Of a stretch of DNA of 64,000 nucleotides, positions 29,641 through 41,739 are shown piece by piece. The notes beneath the pieces are model-generated. The model had not been told where the DNA came from. It did not search any database and saw nothing but the letters and a program-made list of their open reading frames with translations. Location: positions 100,668 to 164,667 of the forward strand of contig JAJEKV010000509.1 of NCBI GenBank assembly GCA_021234155.1, read 5' to 3'. Numbering within the stretch: the stretch's first letter is position 1; each line of letters opens with the position of its first letter. Source of the stretch: Isoetes taiwanensis (taxonomy: Eukaryota > Streptophyta > Lycopodiopsida > Isoetales > Isoetaceae). Both the position numbers and the translations under genes were made by a program.

Positions 29641-31089
29641 ATGGAATTAGGGGACGTTTCGGTTGCTCTAAGAACCCTCTTCTCTGCAGGGACATATCTT
29701 TTCTCTTTAGGAACTACCATCTATGCCATGGTTGATTTTAGCAAAGAGTACATCAAGTACAGACATCTCTGCCATAATTCCTGCTCCAATTTCTCTTGTG
29801 GAAATAGGTCTTATGACTGTGTAAGAGCACATGATGCAGAGTTTATCCTCGTACTCTCATCAAACTATTTGTTCTTTGCACATACAGTCAATGCATTGAT
29901 GTTTGTGTTCAAATTTGATAAAGCAGAAGCTCCGTTAAAATCTGCATATTTTTTGCCATTCATGCAACTATGGAGGCTGTTGAATCTGGTGAAGCAAACC
30001 TGGAGCTGCAAAGGGTATGTTCCAGATTTTCTTGCCCTAAGTAGTTTTGAATTTACTGATCTGTGTGTTAGAAATTTGTAGATATAAAGATTTCCAACTT
30101 GAGGAGAAGAATACTCTATTCACCCAATTGAGCCTGTCACTGGAGACATTTCCCATGTATACTATACAACTCATTAGCTGGTGCTACAAATTAAAATATT
30201 ATCTAGATAGTCACAGCGTCATGTATGCTGGTGTCATGGCCTTACCCATATCAACAGCTTCATCATTTCTGTCATCATTTTGCTTAGGCGGATTCACAGT
30301 TCAGGCCACAGCCAAGAATGTAAAATCCTTGAAAATGAAGGCTGCAATTGGGATCTCGTCAGGTACAAAATTCAACCTAAAGAACAACAAAGTTGATATA
30401 TTTCTAATGCCCTAAAAACACCATTTTACCTTTTAACAGGATTAGCCATTTCAGCTGCTGCATATATACGAGTTTTTTCCGTGACAACCCTCTATTATCT
30501 TCATGGTGCTAAACAGAGAATTGCAATCTATCAAGGCAAAGAGAGCTCAAACGCTTATAAATATGAGACGAAAAATGCGCTTCTTCTTGCCATCAAAACT
30601 ACAGCATACATTGTAATATTCTTCTGCTTAACGAAGCAAAAGAAGTGTCCTATTTACACTAGAATATTCAAGGCCTTTGCCTTGGCATACATCAGCGTTT
30701 GGGTTGGTCCGCTATATCCGCTAGTAAGTGAAGCTCTGGAGCATGACCAATTGGGGACATTACCTTTTAGAATCAAGTTGTTGACCATAGCCTCAGGGAA
30801 TCTGTTTCTCGATTGCCTTATAATTCCACATGTGCTTCAATTTATCTCCCATAGCGATTTCATAGTTCCAGCAGTAGTGTACTTTATTTCTGTAGGTGTG
30901 TATATCATTGTTGACAGCAGCTGTGGCAAAATGGATCCTTGCCCGGCTCAAACAAGCAAGCCACAAGAAGAAGCAGATACGATAGAAAGCTCAACCTGGA
31001 CTTGGGAAAGTGTCCTTGCAATATTATGGATCCCTATTCCCATTTCTGGTTATTTATATCCTTTATCATCTCCACAGTTCAAAGTTTGA
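29641..31089 (+). CDS. Multipass membrane protein of unknown family
   Basis: Exons 29641-30014, 30082-30362 and 30440-31089 join in frame (donors GTATGT and GTACAA, acceptors TTGTAG and AACAG) to 434 residues, with no breaks. Hydrophobic segments occur throughout: SAGTYLFSLGTTIYAMV, FILVLSSNYLFFAHTVNALM, FPMYTIQLISWCY, VMYAGVMALPISTASSF, AIGISSGLAISAAAYI, LLLAIKTTAYIVIFFCL, AFALAYISVWVGPLYPLV, FIVPAVVYFISVGVYIIV, and a C-terminal WESVLAILWIPIPISGYLY. A Cys-rich loop (CHNSCSNFSCGNRSYDC) lies after the first segment. The layout, with FLPFMQLWRL followed by LETFPMYTIQL, faintly recalls animal XK-related (XKR) proteins, where a PxxQ-type and an E..PQ..LQL segment recur. That is inference only. 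Confidence 0.75.
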
Positions 31090-33860
31090 GTCCTCCATGT
31101 TCCATTGTTCCAGTGATATTCAGCCAGCTTCCATTCCTTTTGTCCCCATAGGAGCAAGGCAGTTGCAGTTCTGACTCTTAAGGCTGGCAACAAAGGCCAA
31201 GTGAAAATGGTAATAGGTTATCTACTCATATACCAATATGCGGATGGCATATATTTGCTATTTCTTAATCCTTGAAGGATTCTTGTATTATGCTCATACG
31301 TGGTCATATATCCTGTGAATATTGTGTACAAGCAAGCATATGACACACAAAAATGTGCGAAATAGGGTTCCAGATGCCGGCTTAAAAGAGAAGCTTCCTT
31401 CATGATCTGCATATTATTTTGCTACTTATGCACTTGTCAGAGCTCTTGAGTCTAGAGAGACTGTTAACTCTCCTCACTCAAATCATCTTACTTTCCTCAT
31501 TAACTTATCTATTGAAGTATGTCTTCGCCTTTCGTGTCATCATTCTATTGGAAAAATGCCAGAATGATAGAAGATGAAAATACGAAAATAATGGCAAACA
31601 ACTTATGCTGATTCTGAGTTTTCTGCTTTGAGCAGACTCATATTTAGCTACAGCATATCTTTGCCCTTTTTTTAATTCATTCCTTTGTGTCTGTTTACAT
31701 ATGCCTATTCCCTATTGTTGGGGGTAGCACTACATTACAACCAGATTTGGACTCTGTGGTCCACAATAATACACGTAGTTTGGTATCAGCAATCTGTCTG
31801 TTTCCTTTTCTGTATCATAAATCTTTTGGCGACTTTAAGTCTTTCAATTAGAATTTTTTGGCTCAAAAACACACAGATTACATGAGTTTGCGAAAACATA
31901 CCTATAACAAAGAAGAATGATGAGATATCATATAGACTGTAAAAGATTGCCATAAGTTTCGTAGCTACTTTTGCCACGCTGTAGGCTTGCCTTACGCTTA
32001 AGCCCATAACTCCCATGGGTCAACCCATGATGGCCTCCTTCCACACGCCGTGTTTTTTGTGCACGGCATGGACATGCATTTGCGGATTTGAATGGACATC
32101 CTACTAATAAAATTTTGGTTCGGAAAATTTCTTTCAGATCTCAATTTGTAGCCTACAAAGAAAGCACAATATAGTATTAAACTAGTAAACATGTGCCCGG
32201 CGTTGTTGGGCTAATGTCCTGGCACGTGTTTGTAATCGACCTTTAACGTCTATGTGTGCAACTTTCGACAACAGCAAATGTGTGAAGCGTTGGCGCGCGT
32301 AAATAGCTGTGTGTTACTCGAATTATGCATGAATTTGAGTTGTTCAAGTCAATCTCAAAAGTGTTCACAATTGTTGGAGTCGCTTGCAAATATTAGTAGA
32401 AGTATGTCCCGACTGATTTAGAGCATGTATTCATATGGGCATTTAATAGCTCACATACTTCCATGTTGTATTATTATGAATATGACTGCTCCAAAAAGAA
32501 GTCCAAGCATTTTTGCATGCATTATTGGTGGATTGCCAACTTTTATAGTACTCCATTCATTCATGTTGTTTGTTTAGTTGTGACTATTGTATTGTTGTGT
32601 GTAATTTATTGTCCCTTAAAAGGACACTCTTGATTTTGCATGCATTGTCATTCTTGCTCTCTTTATAACAACTTTATCCCATATCTTGATTTTGCATGCT
32701 TTATAACAACTTTATCCCATCTCAAATGCTCTGTAACCCAATCTCATCGAAAAGGAAAATATACAAGTTATATAGTAGATCACTAAATTTGCAACTAAGT
32801 GGTGCATAGCAACCATTTCCAACGAAGAACTTCTTTTGAGCTAGTTCGTAGTTCCTCAAAACAATGCCCGATCATGGCAGGCTACGTAGACATGTATGGA
32901 TTTTTGTAATTCATAAGGCCATGTGTCCATGCTAGATACGTGATAATGTAGGGCATAGCAGTTGCATGTGTTCAAGATAGTGACAATATTAGCAATGTCT
33001 TAGAGATTCTGGGGGTGTGTCAATACTGTACTTTCGATTTATGTAGGGATACGTGTCAAACCCTAATGTAAAGCATAGGCAAGACAGAGGGAATGATCAC
33101 ATACATAGGATGTCTACTTCAAATCACATTTCCATTGTTTTAATATCTTTATGTTATGTGATAGGTATACCATAAGGACTCCTAGTGAACAATAGGTGCC
33201 AGCAATAATCATATTGATTTGCTTGCTGAATAAAGACCTATAAACAGCATGTTGATATGCGATGTTGTAGTTGCCCCAATAAACCAATAAAGATGAGAAA
33301 GTCCTACAATAATGGTTCATAAACTCGAGCAAACCTGAAGGGTGAAAACTTAGCAGAGAGGGTTTGACTATCACCAGGCAAAGAGGGCCAGGCCGAACTT
33401 TTACTGCAAACATATTATAGTAGATCTCGTTATGATGTTAGTCAAGCCATGCTCTCATAATATTGTTTAGCTTGTCAATTGTATATGTGCAAAGAATGGA
33501 TACACGAGGGAAAACGCTTTACATTGAGTGTATAGTAGAATATACATGTCCAAGTATCAAGGAAATGGACATACTTGTAGTAATGACAAAGAAATTTTAA
33601 CCATACAGAGACAATTCCAACCAATTGTTGGAAGCCATTTCTAATTGCTAAAGGCGTGGAGTGACTGTTCTTATCACTAAACATTAGCAACAATAGAACA
33701 ACAACTTTTCACATTTCCATGCAGATCATAATACAGCCAACCTTGATCTTAGGAAGAGATGGGCTTATATGAATACGCCAAATTTGTTGAAGAGCCTTTG
33801 CTGTTGACGGTTTCCAGGATTTATTTATTATAAATACGTCACAAAGTCCACAAAACCTTC
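31090..33860. other. Intergenic AT-rich sequence, nothing firm
   Basis: No motif-bearing frame seen. A short direct repeat (TTTATAACAACTTTATCCCAT, in two copies at about 32660-32720) is the only structure noticed. Confidence 0.4.
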
Positions 33861-33899
33861 ATCCTCGCAATCAATGAGCTAGAGTGGTCTTCATAGGAA

Positions 33900-35262
33900 T
33901 CAAGTACTCCAGCTGATCCATTTCCTAAATACAACAGGCAATCTAAAATGTCAGAAATTTGTACAATATCAGAATGTATACAGAGAGAAAACTTTTAGAC
34001 TGAAGTCTATATAACTCGGCTTTATATTCACACACCAAAGGAAAAAGGGTAAAGTACTAGTAAACTTAAGCAAACTAAATTTTAAGAATGTTGTTAAATG
34101 TGCAGACCTGTATTGCAGTAAATGAATTAGTCCACACATCAGAAGTTCACGTATTTTAGACCTACAATAGACATAAGAAAAACTTCAGACTCAGCTCTTG
34201 GCATTTTGACATTAAATTTGAAAAGGCTGTTAGTAGAAAAAAATGTTGCTCAAGTTGAAACGATTTCCCACATCAGGTTTAAACAGTAGCATATAAATTA
34301 TCAGAGACAAACCACGAAGCAGTCATAAACTCAAGAGCCAAATCCACATTGTAGAAAAGAAAGGCAAAACAATTTCATATGCTATCCTACCTCATCCGAT
34401 CTTCCTCCAAGCATGCCTGGACTCTGAGCCAATAATGTGTTGACTCCAAACAGTGCTTATAATAATGATCATGCTCCAAATAGACTTTTGCTCAACTCAT
34501 TGTTAGATAAGGCAAAAGCAAGCACTTTTGTTAAGTTTCTCACCAAGTCCAATGCCATCTTTGCATTCAGCCCTTAAACAATCGTTTCCAATAACTATTG
34601 TTCAAGTTCTCATCTGTATCTGCAATCATGACATGTAAATGTAAGATCTTATAATTATTCTTAGTTCTAGCATGGTATCTAAGCAGCCAGAAACAAAAAT
34701 GGAAGACCAAATATATTGCAAAGCATCATTGTCGTTGCACCTGTTAGAAAAAAACCACAGTCTAGAGCCTATATAGCATGTTGTCATGCTGCGGCTTTTT
34801 TTAAGACCTGGATACCATAATAAGGAATTATACATTAATTGTGCCGTAATACCTGAAGCTCTTGAATCTAAGAAACTACTTCCACCCTATTTGATACGTG
34901 CATACCATAATAAAAAAAGGTCATGCAAGCCACGATCTGCCACAACATTTTTAGATACTTATTTTCCAGCTTGAGGATCTTCAAAACCTTGGATTCTAGC
35001 AACAAAGACCAACAAAGATGGCTAGGTAGTCTATGCTTTATAGTAATATTCTGGCCAAATTTCAGATTACCTGCAATGCTTGAATTGCCTGGAATAGGCT
35101 TACAACGTCCCCTTCAGGATCAAGGCCAAATTTCCTGCAATAGAAGACTATTTAGCAAAATCATGAATTCACATCTTGCAACGAAATTCTAAATCATTTG
35201 GAAAAATTACTAAGCCCTAAGTTCTGAGAGGCCTGATCAGGCACAACTATCGGGTCAGCCAT
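33900..35262 (-). pseudogene. Unidentified multi-exon gene or recent pseudogene
   Basis: Candidate exons run down the minus strand. An ATG at 35262 in a good ACCATGG context starts MADPIVVPDQASQNLGL. Exon 35134-35071 has a TTGCAG acceptor, reads KFGLDPEGDVVSLFQAIQALQ minus its edges, and ends at CAG/GTAATC. Exon 34572-34391 reads LNAKMALDLVRNLTKVL, then after a one-base frame change YLEHDHYYKHCLEST and HYWLRVQACLEEDRMR, ending at AG/GTAGGA. A last piece from 33924 continues in phase with KWISWST and a stop at 33900. A middle exon with an ESKVLKILKLENK-like frame near 34970 is possible. The first junction is out of phase at the only nearby GT. Family not recognised. Confidence 0.45.
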
Positions 35263-37241
35263 GGTGCCGTCTGCCCCCACTGAGGAGAGACGTAACAGAA
35301 AAATGGCCAAATTTTTTTTTTTTTTGTCACAAAAATAGATGTACCACTCACACTGAAATGCACTGCTCGGATTGTTAAAACTCAAATTTACTTGAAGCTA
35401 CTTGGAACTTGAAGGCTTGCCGAAACTTGACCTTCTAACATCACCCTGCTCAAATCCACAGCTTACAACTCCATCGTTGTAAGTGCCCATATCTGGAGCT
35501 CCCCCATTCCATACCCATAAACCTAAAATGGCTACAACGGCATCCCAAATCAGAGCTCACAAAAAAGCCCAAAATCGGAACTCCAACTATTATTGAATTC
35601 TAGCTCTAGCCGCCAAGTCTATGCCATAGTCAAGCTTCTGTCATAAGCCACGAGTTAAGAAATGAAAAGTGAAAGAATGCAGATGCAGATGCAAAGATGC
35701 CCGAATGCAAATGCAAAGAGAATATAATATTGTACCCACAATCAGCAAGAAACATAAGGAGAATCCTAAAATCCACATCTGCCTACTTCCTGTGGATTAA
35801 TCCTTAGTTTTTTTTTTGAAGTAGAATACTCTTCATAAAGCTCCAAGCCTTTTGATATGCGGGGATTAACAAAAGAACTGAGATCTGTAAGAATGTCAGA
35901 TTTGTAAGAATGCCAGAAATAAGCTTGGAAAACATGATACTGCCAAGGTATTGTGCAAGCGGGAAGAGGCCAAATAACCCTAATGTAAATCCATGACTGC
36001 CATTATGCCATCATTAAAGCGATATCGCCTCTGCCCCCTTCCCAAAATTAATAGGCAGGGGGGAAGTTAGCCGAAAAAAGCAGAGAAAATAGTCGGGAAA
36101 GCATTTTTCAATTATAAAAGTCACACCCGGAAAAGGGAACATCGGCATCAGCAGGAAACCCAAAAACATTTTAAGTAAGTACATAAGGCCCCAAAAAATA
36201 ATCGTTATCAGTTTTCTACAGTAGTTTTTACATAAAACCACTACAATAAATTAATATCACTAAGTGGGTTAATGTGTTGAATAACCACTACTAGCTACAT
36301 GATAGGGTTCTTGAATATGTTTTATTTTGCTAGTTTATTATTATAGTTTACCATCATGGTTCCTTATGGTAGTTTGTATATTTGGTTTATTACTACGTTT
36401 TAGGTTAAGGGAGCCATAAACCACTAATAATTTTAGCTTTCACTTGTTTGTGCAACTTCTAATGGTTTCCTTATGAAGTTGTCTACTCTTTTTCGTACAA
36501 ACTATGCAAGAAAATGTTTACTTCTTATTGCAAAATATTAGAAAACTAGTGGTGGCTTTGTCATCAACATCGCAAAGGCTTGTGCCTGAAACTTATTTTG
36601 TATAGAGACAAAATCAATGGTGTTTTGGACAATGTAATTGGTATTGGTTTAATACATATAGTAAGGCATACTATATTTGAAAATTGCTGATGCTTTGTTC
36701 GGTTAATTACTACAAGAAATTTATCGTGGCGGCCAAGGCCGCCGCGAACATTTCTTTAGTTCAAACCTGTGCAGTTGGACCCATTGTTAAAGTCCAACGT
36801 TTGACAATGCAATGCCTGCTTAGAAAAAAAGGAAGCCAACTTCGCCAAGGAACACATTCATTATTTATACAAAGAAAGTTAGAAGCAAATAACAATATAT
36901 CAAACTAGGGATCGACTAGGTGCCAAATTTATGGTTTGGTTAGACAGTTCCATTTGAGTCCTTGACCAAAGGGTTTACTGCCTCATAAAAGAGGGGCTTG
37001 TTAGAAGAAGGGGACGATTTTGGAGAAAACACACTAGAGAAAATTTTTACTTATCAGTGTTTAATGTCTGTTGAACAATAAAACGAATCAAAAGACACAA
37101 ACATTTTCTTAAGGATTACGAACAATAGGAATGAATCTATGTACAATTACAAATGAATCTTGAGGATTATGAACAATAAAAATGAATATTTGTACAACTG
37201 CAATGCAAATGAACATTTTTTACAATTCCAAACATCCAAAA
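35263..37241. other. Spacer with a possible CACTA-type terminus
   Basis: No gene. At 36708 TACTACAAGAAATTTATCG followed by GTGGCGGCCAAGGCCGCCGCG resembles the end of an En/Spm (CACTA) element, with its first base changed; the partner end was not found. At 36187 GGCCCCAAAAAATAA resembles the ends of a putative element at 44.2-44.5 kb. Confidence 0.35.
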
Positions 37242-37436
37242 TTACTCTGGAAAAACCTGTATAATCCATACGTCTGTGCTTGAATACCCATTATAAACCG
37301 CATGTGATATCTTCTCAATCTTTGTTTCTTGATCTATGTAGAGCTCGAAGCAATCTTTCAACAGATTTAATGCCCTTTGAAGCTCTCCAATATAGGGATT
37401 TTTTTGTGTTAACTGGGCAGCTTTGATTTTGGTATC
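37242..37436 (-). CDS. Terminal exon of an unidentified gene
   Basis: After a CTTCTAG acceptor the frame stays open for 64 codons to a TAA at 37242-37244. It reads KAAQLTQKNPYIGELQRAL, then LLKDCFELYIDQETKIEKI, and ends STDVWIIQVFPE. The composition is protein-like, helical and charged, and the acceptor is in place, but I cannot link it securely to an upstream exon or family. Confidence 0.4.
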   Translation of the reverse strand, partial: DTKIKAAQLTQKNPYIGELQRALNLLKDCFELYIDQETKIEKISHAVYNGYSSTDVWIIQVFPE

Positions 37437-37934
37437 CTAGAAGAGACTAGAGTAGTGTTTTATCTTCGTTATCTCTGATAACATTTCGTTTTCAGATCAA
37501 TGCCTTGAAACAATGAGATATGGATCTGCATTTAAGGTTCCAGAACCTATCGACAAATTTAGAGCAGGACCTATGAAATTTAAGCATCACAATGCAGTTG
37601 CCAATAACCCTACAAAAGAATAACAAAAGTAGACTCCACCATGATTGTATATTTATAAATTGAAAAAATGTTTCTTTCATTTCTTCATTCGCCCCTACTT
37701 ATAGGGCATCAGTTTGCTGGTGCCTGATGATATTTAAGCGGCTATTTAAATCACAGAGAATCTCATATATAACATAGTACAATAATTGCCAAATTTGTGA
37801 TACAAATTATTTTGCGACATCATGTTCAGTGTGGTAAGATCTGTTGCATGCACAAAACAGCTCCAAAAGTCTTAACTCCACAACAAAATTGAAGTCCAAA
37901 ACCTTAAGTAACCAATCCAATAAAACAACCCAAT

Positions 37935-38024
37935 TCAAACTTTTGCTTCTTTGCCACCACCAGTTACTTTCTTATAGCCGGTGTAGAAAAGTAGACCCCA
38001 ACCTGCAAGAGAGAGTAGAACGAA
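37935..38024 (-). CDS. Terminal exon of a small membrane protein, unidentified
   Basis: A TTTTTGCAG acceptor leads into FVLLSLAGWGLLFYTGYKK, then VTGGGKEAKV and a stop at 37935: one hydrophobic segment plus a short basic tail, as in small organelle or ER membrane subunits. Upstream exons were not found with confidence. Confidence 0.4.
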   Translation of the reverse strand, partial: FVLLSLAGWGLLFYTGYKKVTGGGKEAKV

Positions 38025-38539
38025 CTGCAAAAAGAGTGAAATGGTTATCAGGCAGATCGCATCACTCGCATAAACACCTGTTCTATAGCATGTTATCCCC
38101 TTTCTTCCTAAAACTACGGGGTAGCTCAGTGAAATAATTTATGTCAAACTCAACAAATTCTTTCACACATGTGAACCATTTTACAGAGAAAAAACAAAAA
38201 CGTGCATGTAACCTTCAAGCTTAAACTCCAGTATAGATACGTGTTATAAAGGCTCTAATAGAAAGCACATAATTGTCTAAGGCATAGCGATTTTTAATTT
38301 TCATTCACATAAATAAAATTAGTTTATTTCCCCAAACCATCCCTTACTGCAGCATTGGGCAAAGATCCTTACATGGCCGGCTGAATCGAAAAGCATTTCA
38401 CAAATATAACTATAAAAATTATTACAATGATGCCAAGAAGCTACATTCAAGTCCTAATCACTGTATCCTAATAACATCGAACGGGAACAAAGAAAATTGC
38501 AGAATTACCAGATGAGAAGGGCTGGGAGAAACGTTGAGC

Positions 38540-38800
38540 AGGCGCAGTTACAGAGTAGCATGCATTGTGGTCATTAGTCATTCTTCGATGCCAAACTCAT
38601 CATTGACAACCTACAACAATCCCATCCAAATTCAGTATCACAAATTTTATATCTGATAATACCTCGCAGAAGAGTAGTATCCCATACCTTAGCAAGCGGA
38701 GCAAGACAATTCGTGAACTAGCATTTGAAACAGGGGATTTGCACACATCACAGCAGCAAAAAGGGCAAAACCATTCCTCTTCGGGCGCTTCATCCAAATC
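38540..38800 (-). pseudogene. Glyceraldehyde-3-phosphate dehydrogenase fragment
   Basis: Three minus-strand frames together carry GAPDH landmarks: KSPVSNAS, then after a frame change TNCLAPLAK to position 38688, an intron (38687-38611, GTATGG..TTGTAG), then VVNDEFGIEE, a stop, and LMTTMHAT. In the enzyme this is the SNASCTTNCLAP active-site block and the FGI.EGLMTT.HA.T segment of the GapC/GapCp type. The nucleophile Cys codon is lost in a deletion or frame change just before TNCLAP, so it is inactive. Retention of the intron shows a DNA-level copy. The rest of the gene is absent. Confidence 0.65.
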
Positions 38801-41596
38801 ATGCCATGGCCAGAGAGACGCAGCATAAGAACCCACAAATTTTTGTTACCTGGTGTGTGGGCGGCGGTGTGCAAGAGCAGAGCTCGCCGGAATGGAATAA
38901 GTGAACTGGAGAAAGCAAAGCCTCAGTGAGAGATCAGACGGAGGGGATTTCTTCGAAGCCGATAAAATAAAACGTGGCGTTGCTTGCAATTTTCTCTGGA
39001 ATATTTTTTGCACCCTATTTTTTCCTCCACCCAGGAATCTGGGAATCGAATCTTGGTGTGTCTCGATTATATATGTCTTGATATTAAGAAATATTCATCG
39101 AATATCCCATTCGTATTCTTTTTGTATAGAAAACCATTTTAAAAAAATTATGCAAGTTCTTATATTAAAACATCCATGGTATCGTTCATAAAGTAATATG
39201 GATTTTAACAAATTATACATACAAACGTAGATCTAGGGGTTTGAACCCTAGTATTTTCCAGTTCTTCTGAGGCCTAGCATTCCTTAAAGTTGACATTTTG
39301 GATGGAGATAATGATTAATAATTTCAAACTGAATTTTGACCTATTACTAAACAAAATCAGGCAGCATTCAATAAGCCCATCCTTACTTATTAGAAAATCG
39401 CAATCTTGCAATATCAGTATGTAAAGACAACCCATGCATTCATGAGGCATTTTGAATGCCATTTTGGTGATAAACACAGTTGCCAAACAGAAATCCACCC
39501 TAAATTAAATGAATCCTCTTCTTGACACATTTCTAGACAATGACATTTCTTGTCAATAGAGGTCCCTAACAGGCAATAGAGAAGATCTAAGCCATAGAGG
39601 AATATACAATTTAAACCTTCTATTTGGGTCCTAGTAATAAAACCAAATTTTGTAAATGGGAGTCTTTTCGCGTTCTGTTTCCAGAGATTCCATGGGGAAT
39701 TATAACTTTCAAATGCACACTGCTACAAGTGTCTAAGGTACAAATGAAAAATGTCATATGTAAGTCAATTAAACCTTCATGGATGGATTCATGAGACATG
39801 AAGCACTAGTTACGCAAGGCATACCTTTGATAGCTTTTAATGGCGTCCTGGTGCCAAAATCAATGTTCTTCTAGAAGCTATTCTTCCTTCTCTTTGCTGC
39901 ATATTTTTCCACTGCAGTAAAAAGGACATCTTCATAATTCCATAAACACTCGAAAAGAAATGTAAATACTCTTAAGTACTAATGTGCGGTGATTAATCAC
40001 TTTCAGCACATCTGAACCCTGAACTACACAATCTTTTATCAGATGCAAACAATTAATTCCTATGATGTAATACATTGCATATTTATAATATCTGGATACC
40101 TGAATTATCCACAAATAACTTTAGCTCGTTAGTTTATCTTAAAACATGGTGATCCATGTTCTAAATTCTTATGCTTTTTTCCATATCTGCATTCAAAATA
40201 ATTGCTACAATTATATGTAAAGAAAACTGGTCAATCCGTGTATGACAAAAGATATGAACATACCCATATGACAATAATTGCAAATAGAGTGACATATCTC
40301 TTGCATAATAGCATGTTACTATGATGCAATTCCCTATCTGACTCTTCATTGAAAAAGTGCTCAACAAGGATATTACAAATCCCGACTCCACTACCAAGTA
40401 TGCATCAGAGCCACTCATAGTTCACAAATGCCTTATTGTATGCTTACAGATGATTGTATGTAAAAGCGAATCATGAAATTATTCACTTACCCTAAAGAAT
40501 ATCTCCTACAAGCATTGGATCTCCATCTGCCTTACATGTTAGAATATAATCAGAGCCATAAGCATACTTCATCTTTCCTATTTTAGTTGGCCTATAGCAA
40601 ATTATAAGAAAGACATTAGAGTCATAAGTGTCACCAAAATATTAAAAAAAACAACATGAATGAGTTTAACATGCAATCCATTCATGAAGTAGTGAAATAT
40701 CTCTTCCAGCATTTCAGACAGAATGTTTAAAGCTATTTTGAACTTCAAAATTCACCTTACAGCTTCATCCATATTTTAAAAAATAGAAAACTTGGTTGAG
40801 CACTTGTGGAAGTTGATGCAGCTGTACGCTTGACAACAACTTTATTCTAGGATGTTGCTGTATACATTGAACCTCATGCATTTTCGAAGAACTTTTTGTG
40901 GGACATCCCACTGTTGCTCCGCTGCAAAGACATACGAAATTATTCCATTTTCTAATAAAATAACAAGGAGCAATTGAGCTACCATTCCATATGCAAGAAA
41001 TCCAACAAATATCTTGTGACTATCAGTCTAGATATGATCATACATCTTGCTTATGCATATAGAGACACCAGAAATTTTAACATCTACATTATCAGAAGCA
41101 TCATGGGACACTGTGAATTCACAGAGTCTTTTATTCTATTTTGTAAAGACAGAATAGGGCAGACCTTGATTGAAGGCCAGACATTTCTCACGTCTATAAC
41201 CAGGCTGTAGAAACTTTGATAGCGCTTTATTGCATTTGAATCTATACTCGTCAGGGTTGGGAGTGTCAAACATTGCTATGTTCCCTGCGCCTGCATGTGC
41301 CCCAAAGACATGCAAACTAATTAACCCTTTCAAACCAAATGCACAACCTATGGTCGGTGAGGATCCGCGACCGTCCATAGCCTATCTCCGGCGCCATGCT
41401 GTTTGAACACTAACCCCAATATTCTCTTCTCAAAAATTGTTTGTTCACGTTTCTTCCAATCTGGAATTACTCTACATACATACATTATAAAAATACGTAG
41501 AATCCATCTTTATTCAATATGCATGTTTTCAACAAATACATAATGCATCTTTATTCACATTGGTGTTTTCAATAAACAATTGTTCATTTATTGTGG
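38801..41596. other. Spacer with scattered minus-strand exon-like frames
   Basis: Short open stretches with plausible splice borders are seen but not identified. At 41378-41136 there is a frame with MFDTPNPDEYRFKCNKALSK. Near 40930 there is EQQWDVPQKVLRKCM after TTTGCAG. Near 40600-40500 KMKYAYGSDYILTCKADGD follows GCTATAG. Near 39915 EKYAAKRRKNS follows ACTGCAG. They may belong to one decayed gene. Nothing convincing is on the plus strand. Confidence 0.3.
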
Positions 41597-41739
41597 TGCC
41601 CGAGGGCATTACTGAAAAAAAAAATCAAGGGCCATGTGGCCATAAATGGCGAGGATGTGCGCGCACAATTTTGGCCATGGCCACATGGCCTTCGAATTTT
41701 TTTTATTTTTTTTTTTTTTTCAGTGAATGCCCGAGGGCC
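41597..41739. mobile_element. Small foldback MITE
   Basis: The left arm starts TGCCCGAGGGCATTACTG, then an A-tract, then GGCCATGTGGCCAT. The right side mirrors it (ATGGCCACATGGCC, a T-tract, then CAGTGAATGCCCGAGGGC). It is about 145 bp in total. No clear target duplication. Confidence 0.55.
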
